DNA from: Oopsacas minuta
Taxonomy: Eukaryota > Porifera > Hexactinellida > Lyssacinosida > Leucopsacidae
Reading direction: 5' to 3'
Assembly: GCA_024704765.1 (NCBI GenBank)
Contig: JAKMXF010000222.1
Coordinates: forward strand, 496,001 to 560,000
DNA length: 64,000 nt
Shown here: one piece after another, positions 50,584 through 61,984 of the stretch
Position numbering within the stretch: the first letter of the stretch is position 1
Layout: the number at the start of each line of letters is the position of its first letter
The notes under the pieces: model-generated
Database searches by the model: none
What the model was told of the DNA's origin: nothing
Seen by the model: the letters and a program-made list of their open reading frames with translations, nothing else
Program-made: the position numbers and the translations under genes

Positions 50584-51645
50584 TAACAGAATATTGTAAA
50601 TGCTATTTGTTTTTAAACTGAGTTGAATCTTTGAATATTTCGTAATTAGTGAATAATGTCTTAGAACCGCGAAGGTGTACATATTAGTGGTATATATGTA
50701 CTGTATATACCTGATAGATGATATTTCATACAGCTTATATACATATTGGGAGCATAGGAGTAGCTAGGGGGTTGCTAAGAGTTGCCGTCAACCCCAGGGC
50801 TACGGGTAGTAACCCCAGTGGCAACCCAAAAATGGAATGCTAGCTACGCCTGATTGGGAGTCAGCGTTCGCTCTAAAATCGGCATAGAGGGTATGGGCAA
50901 AGCAGCAGGCCAGGCCATAGGCTGTAAGAATACCAACGGCCGACGATTGTATCCAACCACTGGTCAGAAAGCCAGTGTCATATAATATTTTAACCTCTAT
51001 ATAGTAGTTTTTCTCGCCCTGGAGATTGTAGTGATTGTTCCATTTTCTACATAATAATGCCTTGAGAGGTATTGGTAACATGGGGAGGCCAGCATGACGC
51101 TAATTCATTAAGGATCTGGCTCACCAAGTGCAAAATACACTTAAAAACCCTGGAACACCAATTAGTGGGATTACTAAATAGTAATTTTCCCGGAGGTAAA
51201 GATTAATAGAGAGAAAATACTAATGACACAGGCCGAAGCCTTAGAGGTATCTCTGCTGGAATTTGGGACTATTGTTAACATTTGTAACAGGAAAGAGTTT
51301 CACCACGAAAAATATACACAACTCTCAAGTTATTGCGGGGCGCGGTACAAACGATCAGGCTATGGTCTGACCGTTATTTCGCAATTTCCGCCATCCTTGT
51401 ATTGTCTCGGTGATCTGATAATATAATTTATTTTTCTAATAAAATTTAGATCCCGCCTCCGTTCGCCGCAATATTTCTGAACTTATTCAGACTAAGGGTG
51501 AGCCCCAGTGAGGCATTGCATCATAAACATCATTCTCTTTTATTGTCTAAGGAAAGTTCAATATTTCATAATAGAAGACACTCAACTGGCTAAACATTAT
51601 TCTAGAATCTATATTACAACTGCAAACAAAATTAGTGATAGAAAG
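50584..51645. other. Intergenic, 3' of receptor and Tudor genes
   Basis: The two genes converge here. A minus-strand AATAAA (complement at 51539-51544) lies about 100 bases past the Tudor stop. aggagtagctaggggg near 50757 and gctatggtctgacc near 51360 are repeat-like words. No supported gene. Confidence 0.6.
51539..51544 (-). terminator. Poly(A) signal of Tudor gene
   Basis: AATAAA on the minus strand about 100 bases after the stop codon; preceded by TTAGAC. Confidence 0.5.
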
Positions 51646-52800
51646 TTATTTCTTCACGTTTAAGTACTTCTTGTATCTTTTAGCTAGCTCAACACATAAA
51701 TCATAATGTTCAATGTGCATTACTTTGTTATTTAGAAAGCGCAATATTTCTATTGCCATTTTATGTGAGTCGACATCAAGAAAGACAATGGGGCCTCCTG
51801 ATCGCGTGTCAGGAAAAACATCTGTAACATGGTCGATATAATCTTTAAGGATGTCTGTCATTGTTTTGTTGATATCAGAACGTGATTTGTTTAAGAAATA
51901 TTCACACTTTATGTAGAGGCTAGGGGTACATGGCTGGAATTGCCAAGAGCGGGAATACTCGCCTTTGAATGTGTCATTTGACTTTCTGTTGGGCCGTCTC
52001 TGTTCACGGTTGTTCCACTCTTTTTTCGGAGATGATGTTTTCCAGTCTTGTTTTGGTAGATACTCGGCTCCTGTTTGCTGTGTTGGATTCTGAGAGTTTT
52101 CCTTAGCTCTGAATTCGTTAAACTCGTGTGTCTCACTGAATTCCTCATTTGGTGATTTGATTAGAGGGGGTGTCCATTCTGAGTCTGTAGAAGAGGAATG
52201 GTAGTAGGATGTATTTTCTAGGAAACTGGGGCTCTTGATTGAATTTGTCCATGACTTGTTTCTCAACTCTATTTTAGGTACGTGTAGGTCTGATAGCAAG
52301 ACTTCTTCATTAATGTAAAGATTCAGGTCCGTATTATCTGGGTTAACCTTGTAGATGTTTACATAATGGACAGGTCCCTCAATTCGCTTCACAACACAAG
52401 AGAAGTATTTAACATCATCATCTTCAAGAAGCTCAGAGAATTTTTCTCTACGTGTTTGGGTGAGGATGACATCAGTTGTGAAATTCATTGAGCAGAGAAT
52501 AGCCTGGAAAGGCATTTGACAGAACTGAGGAGGCAGGTGTAGCAAGTGCTCAAATAGCGTTACTTGAGAATTTCCGTAATCAAGAAAACGTACACGGGCG
52601 TTTTGCCCATCTTCCAGTTCTTCAATTAAGGCTCTATACCACCTCTTGTCTAAGTAAAATTGAGCAACACATAATGTTCCTACTTTAAAACACTTGTTAG
52701 TCTGCCAGCTGTAACTCTCTGCATATGATTGTAACTGTTCGAAGAGATGATCGAATGTATCATTAAGAATATCCTGTAGAAGATTGTTTTTGAAACTCAT
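51646..52800 (-). CDS. Single-exon Tudor-domain protein (384 aa)
   Basis: ATG at 52800, no intron. An extended Tudor domain covers about residues 35-170. The core reads VGTLCVAQFYLDKRWYRALIE then VRFLDYGNSQ, with the aromatic-cage residues (Phe/Tyr, Trp-Tyr, Phe, Asp-Tyr, Asn) in the expected places. The LPPQF and A-I-L-C-S words fit the following SN-like half. Known for the family: binding of dimethylarginine tails, for example on Piwi proteins, in germline granules. Residues ~190-290 are polar and low-complexity with Arg/Asn/Ser, probably disordered. The last ~95 residues form a folded unit (IVFLDVDSHKMAIEILRFL ... ELAKRYKKYL) that I cannot assign. The intronless layout suggests a retrocopy or lineage-specific TDRD-like gene. 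Role in germline or stem-cell RNA biology is inference. Confidence 0.85.
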   Translation of the reverse strand: MSFKNNLLQDILNDTFDHLFEQLQSYAESYSWQTNKCFKVGTLCVAQFYLDKRWYRALIEELEDGQNARVRFLDYGNSQVTLFEHLLHLPPQFCQMPFQAILCSMNFTTDVILTQTRREKFSELLEDDDVKYFSCVVKRIEGPVHYVNIYKVNPDNTDLNLYINEEVLLSDLHVPKIELRNKSWTNSIKSPSFLENTSYYHSSSTDSEWTPPLIKSPNEEFSETHEFNEFRAKENSQNPTQQTGAEYLPKQDWKTSSPKKEWNNREQRRPNRKSNDTFKGEYSRSWQFQPCTPSLYIKCEYFLNKSRSDINKTMTDILKDYIDHVTDVFPDTRSGGPIVFLDVDSHKMAIEILRFLNNKVMHIEHYDLCVELAKRYKKYLNVKK

Positions 52801-53633
52801 TGCCTAATAGAGTGTTTGGCATTTACAAGAATGGTGTATCCAACTTAAGGGATATTGACTACGAGTTCGTTGTGGACAGTCATATTTTTGAATGAGTTAA
52901 TGAGTTAGTAGACAAAATATGATTTGTTATTGCCAACTCAAAATGCAAAATAGCCTATTCAGTGTCCGGCTGTCCGATTTTTAAATTTCGATTTATAATC
53001 ATCTACACTACTTTAAAATGTATGTATATTAGCAGTCCTGGATTTAGGTATGTGGGGGCCTGTTCGAGGACAATTCTCGGGGCCTCTTGAAGCCAATTCA
53101 AAGCCGTCACGGTTTGCCCACCCGTCCCCATTCCTCAATTTAGAATGCTTGTGTTTATTGTATTCAAATTTTGCATATGTAAAATTCAACCCTATAAGTA
53201 GTACCGCCCTAGCCGAAGGCCTATTTCGCCCAGTGGCAGTATGGTAGGACTTGTCATGACCTCTAATTATTTAGTTACATAAAATATATCATGAACATAC
53301 AATAACTATAATTACTCTATAAGATCTCTCTGCGTGCTCGTAGTAGGAGGTATATGCAATATACAATAGTATTGATATAATTCGCATACTTAGTACAAAT
53401 TCGCTTGACTATGGAAAAATAATTTTCGACACAATATACAAAATGTACATGACGTCATTAACCACATAAATTTGAAACGCGAATTACTCAATTACGATAG
53501 CAGCTAGAGTAATAGTTACAATTGATGAAATGTAGTATATGTCAGGACGGGCATATTGGCCACCATAATGGATGTTGACATAGAATTTTACAATTAGCTG
53601 CGAGCGTAGCGAGTAATAAATCGAAAATTTTAC
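52801..53633. other. Intergenic
   Basis: Contains cagtcctggatttagg near 53034, a hAT-like tip, in a degraded repeat to about 53250. No gene supported. Confidence 0.55.
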
Positions 53634-53825
53634 CTGTGAATCCTGCAAAAGAGCCCAAAATCTTCCATTCTCGTTGAGTGAGGTAGCTAACTTAACGAAT
53701 ATTGTTGAGTCAAGGTCTATTTTCCAGAAGGAATTGTCCATTATTTTCAGTTCACACCAAGCTCTATCACTCAACATCAGCTCTTCAATGGCCAGGTCAT
53801 ATGCGATATCTCCAGGACCTGTAAT
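53634..53825 (-). CDS. Coiled-coil gene, exon 2
   Basis: Phase 0-0. It enters at gtgtag|ATT and leaves at CAG|gtaaaa. It encodes GPGDIAYDLAIEELMLSDRA and ends NENGRFWALLQDSQ. It links in frame to exon 1 (53923-54315). No downstream exon was found before 51646, so the C-terminus is unknown. Confidence 0.5.
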
Positions 53826-53922
53826 CTACACAATTGAAAAAACTGTAAAATCTAATAATCACTTTTGGGTATTCTCACTACTGTTCATGCCTGGATACTT
53901 ACAGAATTAATTATAAACCTAC

Positions 53923-54315
53923 GAGTTGAATGGATCCAGTCTGCCTCAGTACTCTCTCCAGGAACTCATCCCATTCGAGTTCCACTCGCTTCATACTATC
54001 TTTATTTGCCACAATTTTAGCTTCAATTTCTCTTATCCGTGCATCGAGTGTGGCAACGCTCTGTTCAAGGAAGTCTTTATTTTCATTGTCAGTAAGAGTG
54101 GAAATAGTTTGTTCTTTTGTAATTTTTAGCTGTTCAATCTGTTTGATGTAACCCTCTCCTCTGTAGTTCGCTTCAATTAGGTGCAACTCTGATATAAGTT
54201 CCCTTTCTCTATCATCTAACACTTGATGAGCTCTGGCTACATTCTTACTCAGCTCAGCTCTCACAGCCTCAATTCGTGAAAGGAAGTCGTCTCCTACAAT
54301 ATTCACACTATTCAT
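53923..54315 (-). CDS. Coiled-coil protein, exon 1 (131 aa)
   Basis: Start at ATG 54315 (MNSVNIVGDDFLSRIEAV); longer readings need a GTG start. Heptad-like helices run over nearly the whole exon (ARAHQVLDDRERELISELHL, KITKEQTISTLTD, LDARIREIEAKIVANKDSM), ending EWDEFLERVLRQ. It resembles the coiled coil of TRIM/B-box-type proteins, which are expanded in sponges, but no RING or B-box precedes it. Donor CTC|gtaggt joins exon 2 in phase 0. Possibly a truncated TRIM-like or lineage-specific adaptor. Confidence 0.6.
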
Positions 54316-54596
54316 TGCATTGCCTAAATATAGTTTGTTAAGACAGGATTGAATTCCTATCACTTGTAACTATGGTTTCATAACATTAGCTATGTAATTT
54401 GATGCACTTTGGGATATGTAGATTTAAGAGAACATTGCTAATACCAAGGTGAATAGTTCAATATTCTGTTGGTCAAACCGATTATCAGTATTCGGGCGAT
54501 TTAATCGGATAGTATTAATTAGTATTCGGTTCGAGAGCGGTTTCAACCAGTGGCGTCGTGTGGCTTTGAAATCTGGGGGGGGGGCACAAATTCAAT

Positions 54597-54952
54597 CTAG
54601 TGTGCATCAAGTCTGTGTGAGGGTCTATGGGCGCTGTAAACAATCAATAAGGTCCAGGAGCGTTGTTGTTGTGATACTTGTTGGCGGTGACGCTGGCGTT
54701 GTTGCCGGCTCCCATTTTCGCTCTAAATGAAATAAAGGGTGAACGGTTAATTTATATAGAGTGTAATTACAATGTGTACTTACCAATATAATGTTTTCAT
54801 AAGTTTTAAGCATTTCGTGTAGAAATGCATGCCCACCACTTCTGCTACCACCTCTTCCCCTTCTCCCAGAGCGATTATTATTGTTCAGATTATCAATTTG
54901 TAAATAGTTACGAAGTTTAGTATTTATATCGGTTGACGATCAAAGTATTGAT
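54597..54952 (-). CDS. Possible small two-exon gene, Arg/Gly- and Gln-rich
   Basis: Exon-like segment (about 54952 down to 54784) reads KLRNYLQIDNLNNNN, then GRRGRGGSRSGG and HEMLKTYENIIL, with donor TTG|gtaagt. It joins in phase 0 to 54722-54597 (SENGSRQQRQRHRQQ ... DAH, stop TAG). There is no clear start: an in-frame stop lies just upstream, so the 5' part is unresolved. It could be noise. Confidence 0.28.
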
Positions 54953-56624
54953 ATAGCGGGAAAACATGGATGTCAGTAATCATTCAGTTTGGTATAAATA
55001 TTTGTTAAGTTAAAAAAATATTGAAATAGCGGGATAATGTAGACTTATCAACTTGATCTAAAATGGAGCGCAATTATTTAGTTCCATGCAGACATTGGAT
55101 ATATCGCTGAAAGTTAATTAACTCATTAATTAAATAATTCAGTAAATATTCAATTTGGTTTAATGTTGTTTTGATTGTTTGCGGCCTAATTAACTTAAAA
55201 CCCCCTACAAAAATGCCCCAATGTTGGTTGATCTATATCAGATTTTGCATCTCTACTCCCTTTAGGTAGTCAAGTTGAGGGGAAGATATATTTTATAATG
55301 ACTCCAAATATAGATACTATAATAGTACGCTCTAAATATAAACCCATACACATGTTTTAGTTGTTTTAAGATATTGTTGTAGATGTAACGTAACTGTACT
55401 AACTATTGTTCAAAATTGTCTATCCGTTCTATTTGATATTTGTTCTAATTATTATTATATAGCTGTTGGCTATTTTTTTGGCATTGCCTTACTATCGAAA
55501 TCCATTGTTATCTGCCATTACGCCACAATTACGTTTCCAAAATAGGCATCTGTGTCTCGTTAACTTAATACTTTTTGCTAATACGGCCCTTCCGCGCTGA
55601 TCTGTGTTCATCCTGGAATGTGATTCGTTTTTCATGAAATTCTTCTGTCTTAGAGAAAATACTATGTCATTGGGGTCTATAATGAGAGAATTGTGTTGTC
55701 TTGCTATCAACTATTTTCCATAAATATTACTCAACACAACTATTGAATCTAATTACCTGAAATTCACTTTCTTGTAACATTGAATTCTTCTATCTTAGAG
55801 AAAATACTGTGTCATTGGAGGATGAAGGTGTGTTGAATAGATTAAGTCAGCATATGTGAGATTGAATTTGAATTGACATGAGTCTGTTCCCCAACGAAAC
55901 AGGAGGTTGTGATATGTGAAGTGGTGTTTGTGTAATTTCGTATTTGTAATCGTATCACACAATTTGTTAAGCACTATACAGTTTCGATCTAACTTACTAT
56001 TATGGTTTAGTATGAAGAGAAACTTAGAGCAGCTCTCGGGCGTGACAGAATGAAAACATTCACCGCCGAAATTGGGGAGACCGCAAGGTTCTTATTCAGA
56101 ACTCAGTGGCGTATCAAGGGGGGATTTGGGTGTTCAAACACCCCCTCATAACTGGTTTCCAAAAGGGATATGTTATTATTTATAATTTGATTTTCTTCAT
56201 AAGCGCAGAGCTTTTGAAATCTTATTTACAGAATGCTATCCAATTTTCATAATTATTTTTCAACGAGCTTTCCAGGCGATATCCCAGTAGAGGAAGAGGG
56301 TAAGATTCTAAAATTGACGTGCCGTTGTATATTCACTATTCACATATGTAACGAATCGGCCGATAGTAGGCCTAGCCGAAGCAGTAAGCCAAACTCATGA
56401 CAATAAAATAGCGAAATTACCATCCTTGACAGCTGTCCAATGTTTTCAAGCATCTGTCGGTCAGCGTAAGACATGATTCTACCGTAGACGCCTTATCCGG
56501 AGAACATGTATTTGTATTTACAGTTCCATTATGAACTCTAATATTCCAATTCCAAATTACCAAATTAGGAAATACAACTAAATTTTACTTTTGATAATAT
56601 ATAATCAATGGGCCGCGGCAAAAA
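54953..56624. other. Intergenic
   Basis: AT-rich. A direct repeat of about 36 bp (cttagagaaaatact.tgtcattgg) lies near 55640 and 55786. cagtggcgtatcaagggggg near 56104 looks like a MITE tip. The minus ORF 55492-55710 has no domain and is not called. Confidence 0.5.
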
Positions 56625-56882
56625 TTAATCCTTCCGACGCCACTGGCCTCCATGCATAATTGAGACAGGAAGTGTTTCTTGTATTCCTGTAGCTTGTTTG
56701 ACATATTTACAGAGAGTTTCCTTGTAGGTATCGATAATAACTGTGTGTATGCGATGACATATACAGTCAAGCCTGGGAGAATCCTGCAATCCGGAGACTA
56801 TGTTGGAGCCTTTGTCTGTAACAACAAGTGTAGAAAAGGTTATCAGGTCTGTGTTTGCGAGCTGCGCAGCGAGAGCAAGCAA
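56625..56882 (-). pseudogene. hAT transposase fragment
   Basis: VVTDKGSNIVSGLQ followed by RLDCICHRIHTVI matches the second catalytic Asp and C-x-x-H region of hAT/ZBED transposases. No BED finger or dimerisation domain is adjacent, so it is an old fragment, distinct from the element at 24564. Confidence 0.65.
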
Positions 56883-57554
56883 AGCGGACTAACATTCAAT
56901 AAATAACAATTGTAGTGTCACAAATTGTGAATTTTAGTTATTTGTTTTAGAAGACAGTACAACCTAGATTATCAGAACTCGTTGGGACTGACAACCCCAG
57001 AAAATAATTCAGGGGAATAATCAAATGTCCAGCGAAATATATCACTGAGTCAACACTCAGTAGGTATGATTGACAATTTTAGTATATATTCTATCAATAA
57101 TTTAAAATTAGTTTGATGGATAAAAGTACAACAAAATAGCCATGCAGTATCACGATCTGGCCGATGGTATCATTTAGAAAACCTAGACGATCGTGGTCTA
57201 GAAGAATCCTGATCAAGGGAAACTTCTTTTTCGAAGGGGCAATCAATGACAAATTTTTGAGGGCCCTCCTGGCCAATGGCCGGTGGGCCAGTCCCAAACC
57301 TTATTAGGACAGACCAAACACCCACCCTACATACAATATATCATGGTAGCAGCGTTACCAGATCAAGAACAAATTTCTTTGATTTTGCTTTGGCAAGAAC
57401 TTTGACTTATGGCATGACCATCGATTGAATCATCGAGGGAATAGACAAACTCAATATATGTGATGGAAATATAAACTATCTTAATTAAGATTGTCAAAAT
57501 TTCTCGATCAAACTGCTGTGTGTGACGAAATCACGAGTAGTCGAGAGTAAGTTT

Positions 57555-57632
57555 CGCGAACAAAGAAACGAGACACAAATATTATCCGCGAGTAGTTTAA
57601 ACCGCGAATTTCCAGGGCTGTCTGTAATTAAA
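57555..57632 (+). mobile_element. Fragment of 554-bp pogo-like MITE
   Basis: cgagacacaaatatta..ccgcg and ggctgtctgtaa match the right end of 9343-9896. The left part is absent. Confidence 0.5.
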
Positions 57633-57870
57633 TATTCGGTCGAACCAATATATTTGCCTAATAGTTGAGTGTTTGATTGGCTAATGAATATCAATATTTG
57701 GTATTATGTTGGTCAACCAACAAGTGTGAAGTTGGCAGCAAATTCCAGAAGTGAAATTTGAACATAACTTATCTAGTAGGGTGGTATTATAACTATTATA
57801 TAGGAATTAGGGTGTTTACAACAATCATCAACTTCCCTATCGAGGGGCTTGAAATTAATCATCGCCCCCA

Positions 57871-58265
57871 TACCTGCCAACCTTGGTCACATCAATCCCT
57901 TGACAGAGGCCAAATTTCCCCTGGACTTTAGGCAAAATCCCAGGACGCCAGAAATTTATTTCTCGGCACAACGCATGCTCGTTGAGGGATTCAATTCCTA
58001 ACTTCATATACCTATCTATTCCCTGACACTTGATAGTATGTATGTGAATTCTAATCTATTTTCTCGCAATGTCATAATACTATGAAATCGCTTGTCCAGT
58101 GAGTGAGGTACACGGACGCATACAATTTATGGTATTCCACGAAATGGGAAGTAGAACTGATCATATAATGATAAATTTTCTTTATGATCCTGCCAGACAA
58201 TATCCTTGCTCCAAGCAAAATCACTGGGCATTTCGGTCCAATCCCTGGACGGTTGGCAGATATGC
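57871..58265. mobile_element. Putative MITE with CCTGCCAACC ends
   Basis: catacctgccaacc at the left and complement of ggttggcagatatg at the right. Interior words (atccctgga, cctggac, catcaatccc) recur near 550 and 8005. No coding capacity. Confidence 0.5.
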
Positions 58266-58326
58266 GCCCCGGTAAAATATATTCTACACTATCTATATTA
58301 CAGGTATCAATATTACAAACATAATG

Positions 58327-59262
58327 TTATACTTTTTTGCTGCAGGATTCTTTCGTTTTCAACCACATAAAATGCATCTTCTTCATGGTCTTGGGGTTAA
58401 GACCATGTTTTAACCAACTAATACATGCGTAACTTTTATTCCATTCGAGTATTTTTACTCTCTCATCGTGAAGATATTCTATATTAAGTGGAGCGACCCA
58501 AGATCCTAGAGCAGTATCATCATTATTGTAATGCATTAATCTCTCTGAATTAATTGTTAAGTATCTCACGACATCTTGGGTTATGATATATCCCGCTCCT
58601 GCTGGGTAAGGAAGATAATTTGGACACAAGAAATAACCAAATTCAGCCCACTTTCCAGTGGCTAGTATATGAGTATCTGAGTGAATATAACTCATTAGAA
58701 GTTTATTTGTTGGAATGTTCACATTTGTGAGAGCTTTAAGCAAGTTCTCAATGAAAACGTAACAATCATCATCAGTTTTGATATAATATGCTGCATCTAT
58801 ATGCTCTCCTGCCCATACAAATCCTTTGAGTACTTTCCTAGATAGCTTAGTAAACTTCTCCTCTATACCAGATAATATCAAGATATCTCCATACTTAGCT
58901 GTTTCCTCCTGAACAGCAGTCATGTTTGCTTCTGTTACTCCAATGTCACCAATTATAAACGAGTATTTAACATAATGGTATTGACTGGCTGTATACCCCC
59001 ATGTGTTTCGTATTTCTTGTCTTCGAAGCCAATTATGTGGAGCACTGAGTATTTGAATATATAAAAGGTATGGCACTTTTCTATTTGAAAATGGTTTAGA
59101 AACTTTTCTATTTGAAATTTTTTTACTTAATTTATAGCAATCTAAATCTTTGTTAAAAACATCAATACTAGATTGATTGACATAATACAATGACATGTAC
59201 AATGTTTCAATTGTTATTAGAATTATTAATAAATATATACATTTTTCTAAATTAACAATCAT
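58327..59262 (-). CDS. Beta-1,3-galactosyltransferase-like, GT31, B3GALT6-like (311 aa)
   Basis: ATG at 59262, single exon. A type II signal anchor is at residues ~8-28 (CIYLLIILITIETLYMSLYY), placing the enzyme in the Golgi lumen. GT31 motifs appear in order: RRQEIRNTWG at 80-89, the metal/UDP-sugar site KTDDDCYV at 162-169, AGAGYIIT at 221-228 and DDTALGSWVAPLNIEYLHD at 248-266. The last resembles B3GALT6, which adds the third linker sugar of glycosaminoglycans on proteoglycans. The usual Glu-Asp pair of the late motif is Asp-Asp here. Length 311 is close to the ~330 of B3GALT6. A lineage-specific beta-1,3-GalT/GlcNAcT with other specificity is the alternative. Confidence 0.85.
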   Translation of the reverse strand: MIVNLEKCIYLLIILITIETLYMSLYYVNQSSIDVFNKDLDCYKLSKKISNRKVSKPFSNRKVPYLLYIQILSAPHNWLRRQEIRNTWGYTASQYHYVKYSFIIGDIGVTEANMTAVQEETAKYGDILILSGIEEKFTKLSRKVLKGFVWAGEHIDAAYYIKTDDDCYVFIENLLKALTNVNIPTNKLLMSYIHSDTHILATGKWAEFGYFLCPNYLPYPAGAGYIITQDVVRYLTINSERLMHYNNDDTALGSWVAPLNIEYLHDERVKILEWNKSYACISWLKHGLNPKTMKKMHFMWLKTKESCSKKV

Positions 59263-59926
59263 TTACTCACTATACTAGAGTTTTGTAATAATGATTCTAT
59301 AAGATACTCCATGTTAAATCGAATATGTGCACTGATACAACTATGGAATTACACAAATATGAGTTTATGCCTATACAACAATGATGTATATTTGGAATAT
59401 GATATTACTCAAGACCAAGATTGTAACCGATCAAACTGAATATTAGTATTCATGAATAGCAACCTAACCAAATACTGAACTATTCAGTTGCAACCTTGCT
59501 CAAGACTCTAAATTGACTATTTGATGAAAAATATAATGATTCGCTATTTGCTGTTGTTTGGTGTGGGGCGCTACAATTCCTCGACAAAGGTATGAAAAAC
59601 TCAAGTATAGGAATGCTAGTGTGTTAGAAAGATTTTATCGAATTAGTGAAAGAACTAGCGTTAATTCATTGTGTTTTTGCATTTTACCGACTAAATACAT
59701 CTCGAATTATTTTATACGCAGATACTGGTTTTAGGAACACCCTTGGGAGTAGCAATGTATGTTTAAATACAGGAATATATGAGAACCGGTTCCAGAGGAT
59801 GGTGCTTCTATCCAGCATCCCCTATAATCCCAATAATAACTATACGATTAATATGGAAGGTTAAATGGTAGGTCTCTTCCCGAGTACAACGGGGAGGAGT
59901 CTGAATATTGTCGTATTACTCATATA
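59263..59926. other. Intergenic
   Basis: Region upstream of the glycosyltransferase gene, ending at the mariner insertion. No promoter motif identified. Confidence 0.5.
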
Positions 59927-59953
59927 CGAGGGGCACTCGAAAAGTTTTGTCGT

Positions 59954-61984
59954 TTATATACTTATATAATAGGTATTACATATTATATGGTCACATTTTT
60001 CAAAATACTCGCCCTGACACTCTATACACCTTTTCATGCGTTTAAACCAGGTATCAAAGCACATTTTCCATTCTTCTTTGGGTATCTCCTCAATTGCTAA
60101 GAAAAGTGCCCCAGTCAACTCTTCATTGCTGAAAGATCTCCTCCCACGAAGTTGATCTTTCAGCTTTGGGAATAACCAAAAATCGCAAGGGGCTAAATCT
60201 GGACTGTAGGGTGGGTGGGGTAGCGTTCCGATCCTATAATTCTCTAAAAACTCACGAGTTCTTAGTGCAGTATGTGATGAAGCATTATCGTGGTGAAGCA
60301 GGATTCCTCGGACACCTGACTTCTCACGTTGTTTTTCGATAGCACTGAATACTTTCGGAAGACATATTGTGGTATACCAATCAGCGGTGACTGTCTTCCT
60401 ATCCTCAAGTGCAATTCCTTCAACAAATCCACTACGTCTAAAGAAAATCGCCCACATCTGCTTTCCGACTGATCTAATTCTCCGGACCTTTGTTGGAGGT
60501 AAATCACCTTCTTCGACCCAGTCCTTAGATTGTCTCTTCGTTTCTGGATCATAGTGGTATATCCATGTCTCATCGCCTGTGAGTATTTCAGAAACAGCTC
60601 TAAAAGTTCCATTAGTAAATCTTTTAAGCATAATTTTGCAAAGGTCCACTCGGCACTTTTTCTGATCGGACGACAAAGAATGCGGGATCCAACGTGCACA
60701 TAACTTTCTAAGACCGAGCTCTTTATGTAAGATGACGTTTATACTTCCCGATGACAATTTGGTTTCATGTTCTAACTGAGCGTAAGTAACATGAGGGTCT
60801 TTTGTTACTTCGTCCAACACCAGCTCTACATTTTCGACCGTGTGTGTAATACTGGGCCTACCAGGACGGGGACCATCTTCAAGAATAAAATTTCCATGAA
60901 TAAACTCTGAGTACCATCGCTCTACTGTTCTCAAACAAGGAGCTATACAGTCAAGGGACAAAAGTATTCGAACACACAAATATATTGTCATAAATTGTGT
61001 ACTCTTTCCCGCTTCTATATATTGTGTAGTCTATATTCGTAGCTGCAATCTAGTAATTTGTATAGAATAATATATGTTTTACAAGAATTTCAAAAAAATA
61101 TTTTCGATTTACACTTTTTGAAGGTGTTAATTATTAATAATTATTAGATAATTATTGATAATCAAAATATGTGGTAATTCAAAGCCTATTAAGAATCTAT
61201 AATTTCTGACTTGATATTTGAATTCTACGTAGGCGAGTTACCCCAGATTGAAATTTCCAATCGGATTGAACAATTTTACCAAAGTTATAGAAGAATTTCA
61301 ATTTGTCCCACTTGTACCACTTTTTTCACAAAGTGGCATAGGTGGCAGGAAAAGCGCCACTACAAGGAAATCAACTAGGGTTAGGAGGAATAAGTCGAAG
61401 TAATATTTTCGAATGATATGACTATGCTAACCCTTGAATTCCAAAATAACCTCTTGGTAGCGGCCACTTGTGCCACCTTGAGCAAAAGGTGGCACAAATG
61501 GCACAAATTGAAATTCTTCTATAACTTTGATAAAAATTGTTCAATCCGATTGGAAATTTCAATCTTGGGTAACTCGCCTACGTAGAATTCAAATATCAAG
61601 TCAGAAATTATAGATTCTTAATAGGCTTTGAATTACCACATATTTTGATTATCAATAATTTTCTAATAATTAGCACCTTCAAAAAGTGTAAATCGAAAAT
61701 AATTTTTTGAAATTCTTGAAAAATATGTGTTATTCTATACAAATTACTAGATTGCAGCTACGAATATAGACTACACAATATATAGGAGCGAGGAAGAGTA
61801 TACAATTTATGACAATATATTTGTGTAGTCGAATACTTTTGTCCCCTGACTGTATTTGGGAAGGCTTCTACAAAGTCTCGTGTATTTCCAAACGGCTCTT
61901 CTCAAGTTTGAACAAAATTAAAATCATCGCTCTACAATCGCGTTTTGTGAGGTCAGATTCTGGTTGAGGAATCATACAAGCCAT
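59954..61984 (-). pseudogene. mariner (DD34D) transposase, interrupted
   Basis: The C-terminal 59954-60945 part reads CLRTVERWYSEF, GPRPGRPS, then the catalytic region: TGDETWIYHYD, HHDNASSH and YSPDLAPCDFWLFPKLK, giving Asp, Asp, 34 residues, Asp. This is diagnostic of mariner. The N-terminal part lies beyond the insert (ATG at 61984; KRDCRAMILILFKLEKS) and contains an in-frame TAG before the break. The insertion falls between the two helix-turn-helix parts, so the DNA-binding domain is cut and the copy is dead. Confidence 0.9.
60948..61852. mobile_element. 905-bp palindromic Tc1-like foldback element
   Basis: Ends cagtcaagggacaaaagtatt and complement of aatacttttgtcccctgactg, with TA duplicated on both sides (60946-60947, 61853-61854). 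The arms are near-complementary for almost 400 bp each (about 60948-61345 and 61460-61852), leaving a ~110-bp centre. The tip resembles Tc1-type CAG...ACAAAAGTATT termini. No coding capacity. Confidence 0.9.

Larger units (their letters stand above)
56883..58326. other. Intergenic repeats
   Basis: Contains a pogo-like MITE fragment (about 57555-57632) and an element bounded by tacctgccaacc (57871) and ggttggcaga (58251). The rest is unassigned. Confidence 0.55.

Noticed and set aside
51909-52148. Minus ORF inside the Tudor gene
   Set aside because: Out-of-frame shadow of the Tudor ORF.
53050-53247. 65-residue plus ORF
   Set aside because: Lies in a repeat-like region starting cagtcctggatttagg; no domain seen.
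60262-60699. 145-residue minus ORF in the mariner
   Set aside because: Alternative-frame shadow of the DD34D transposase.
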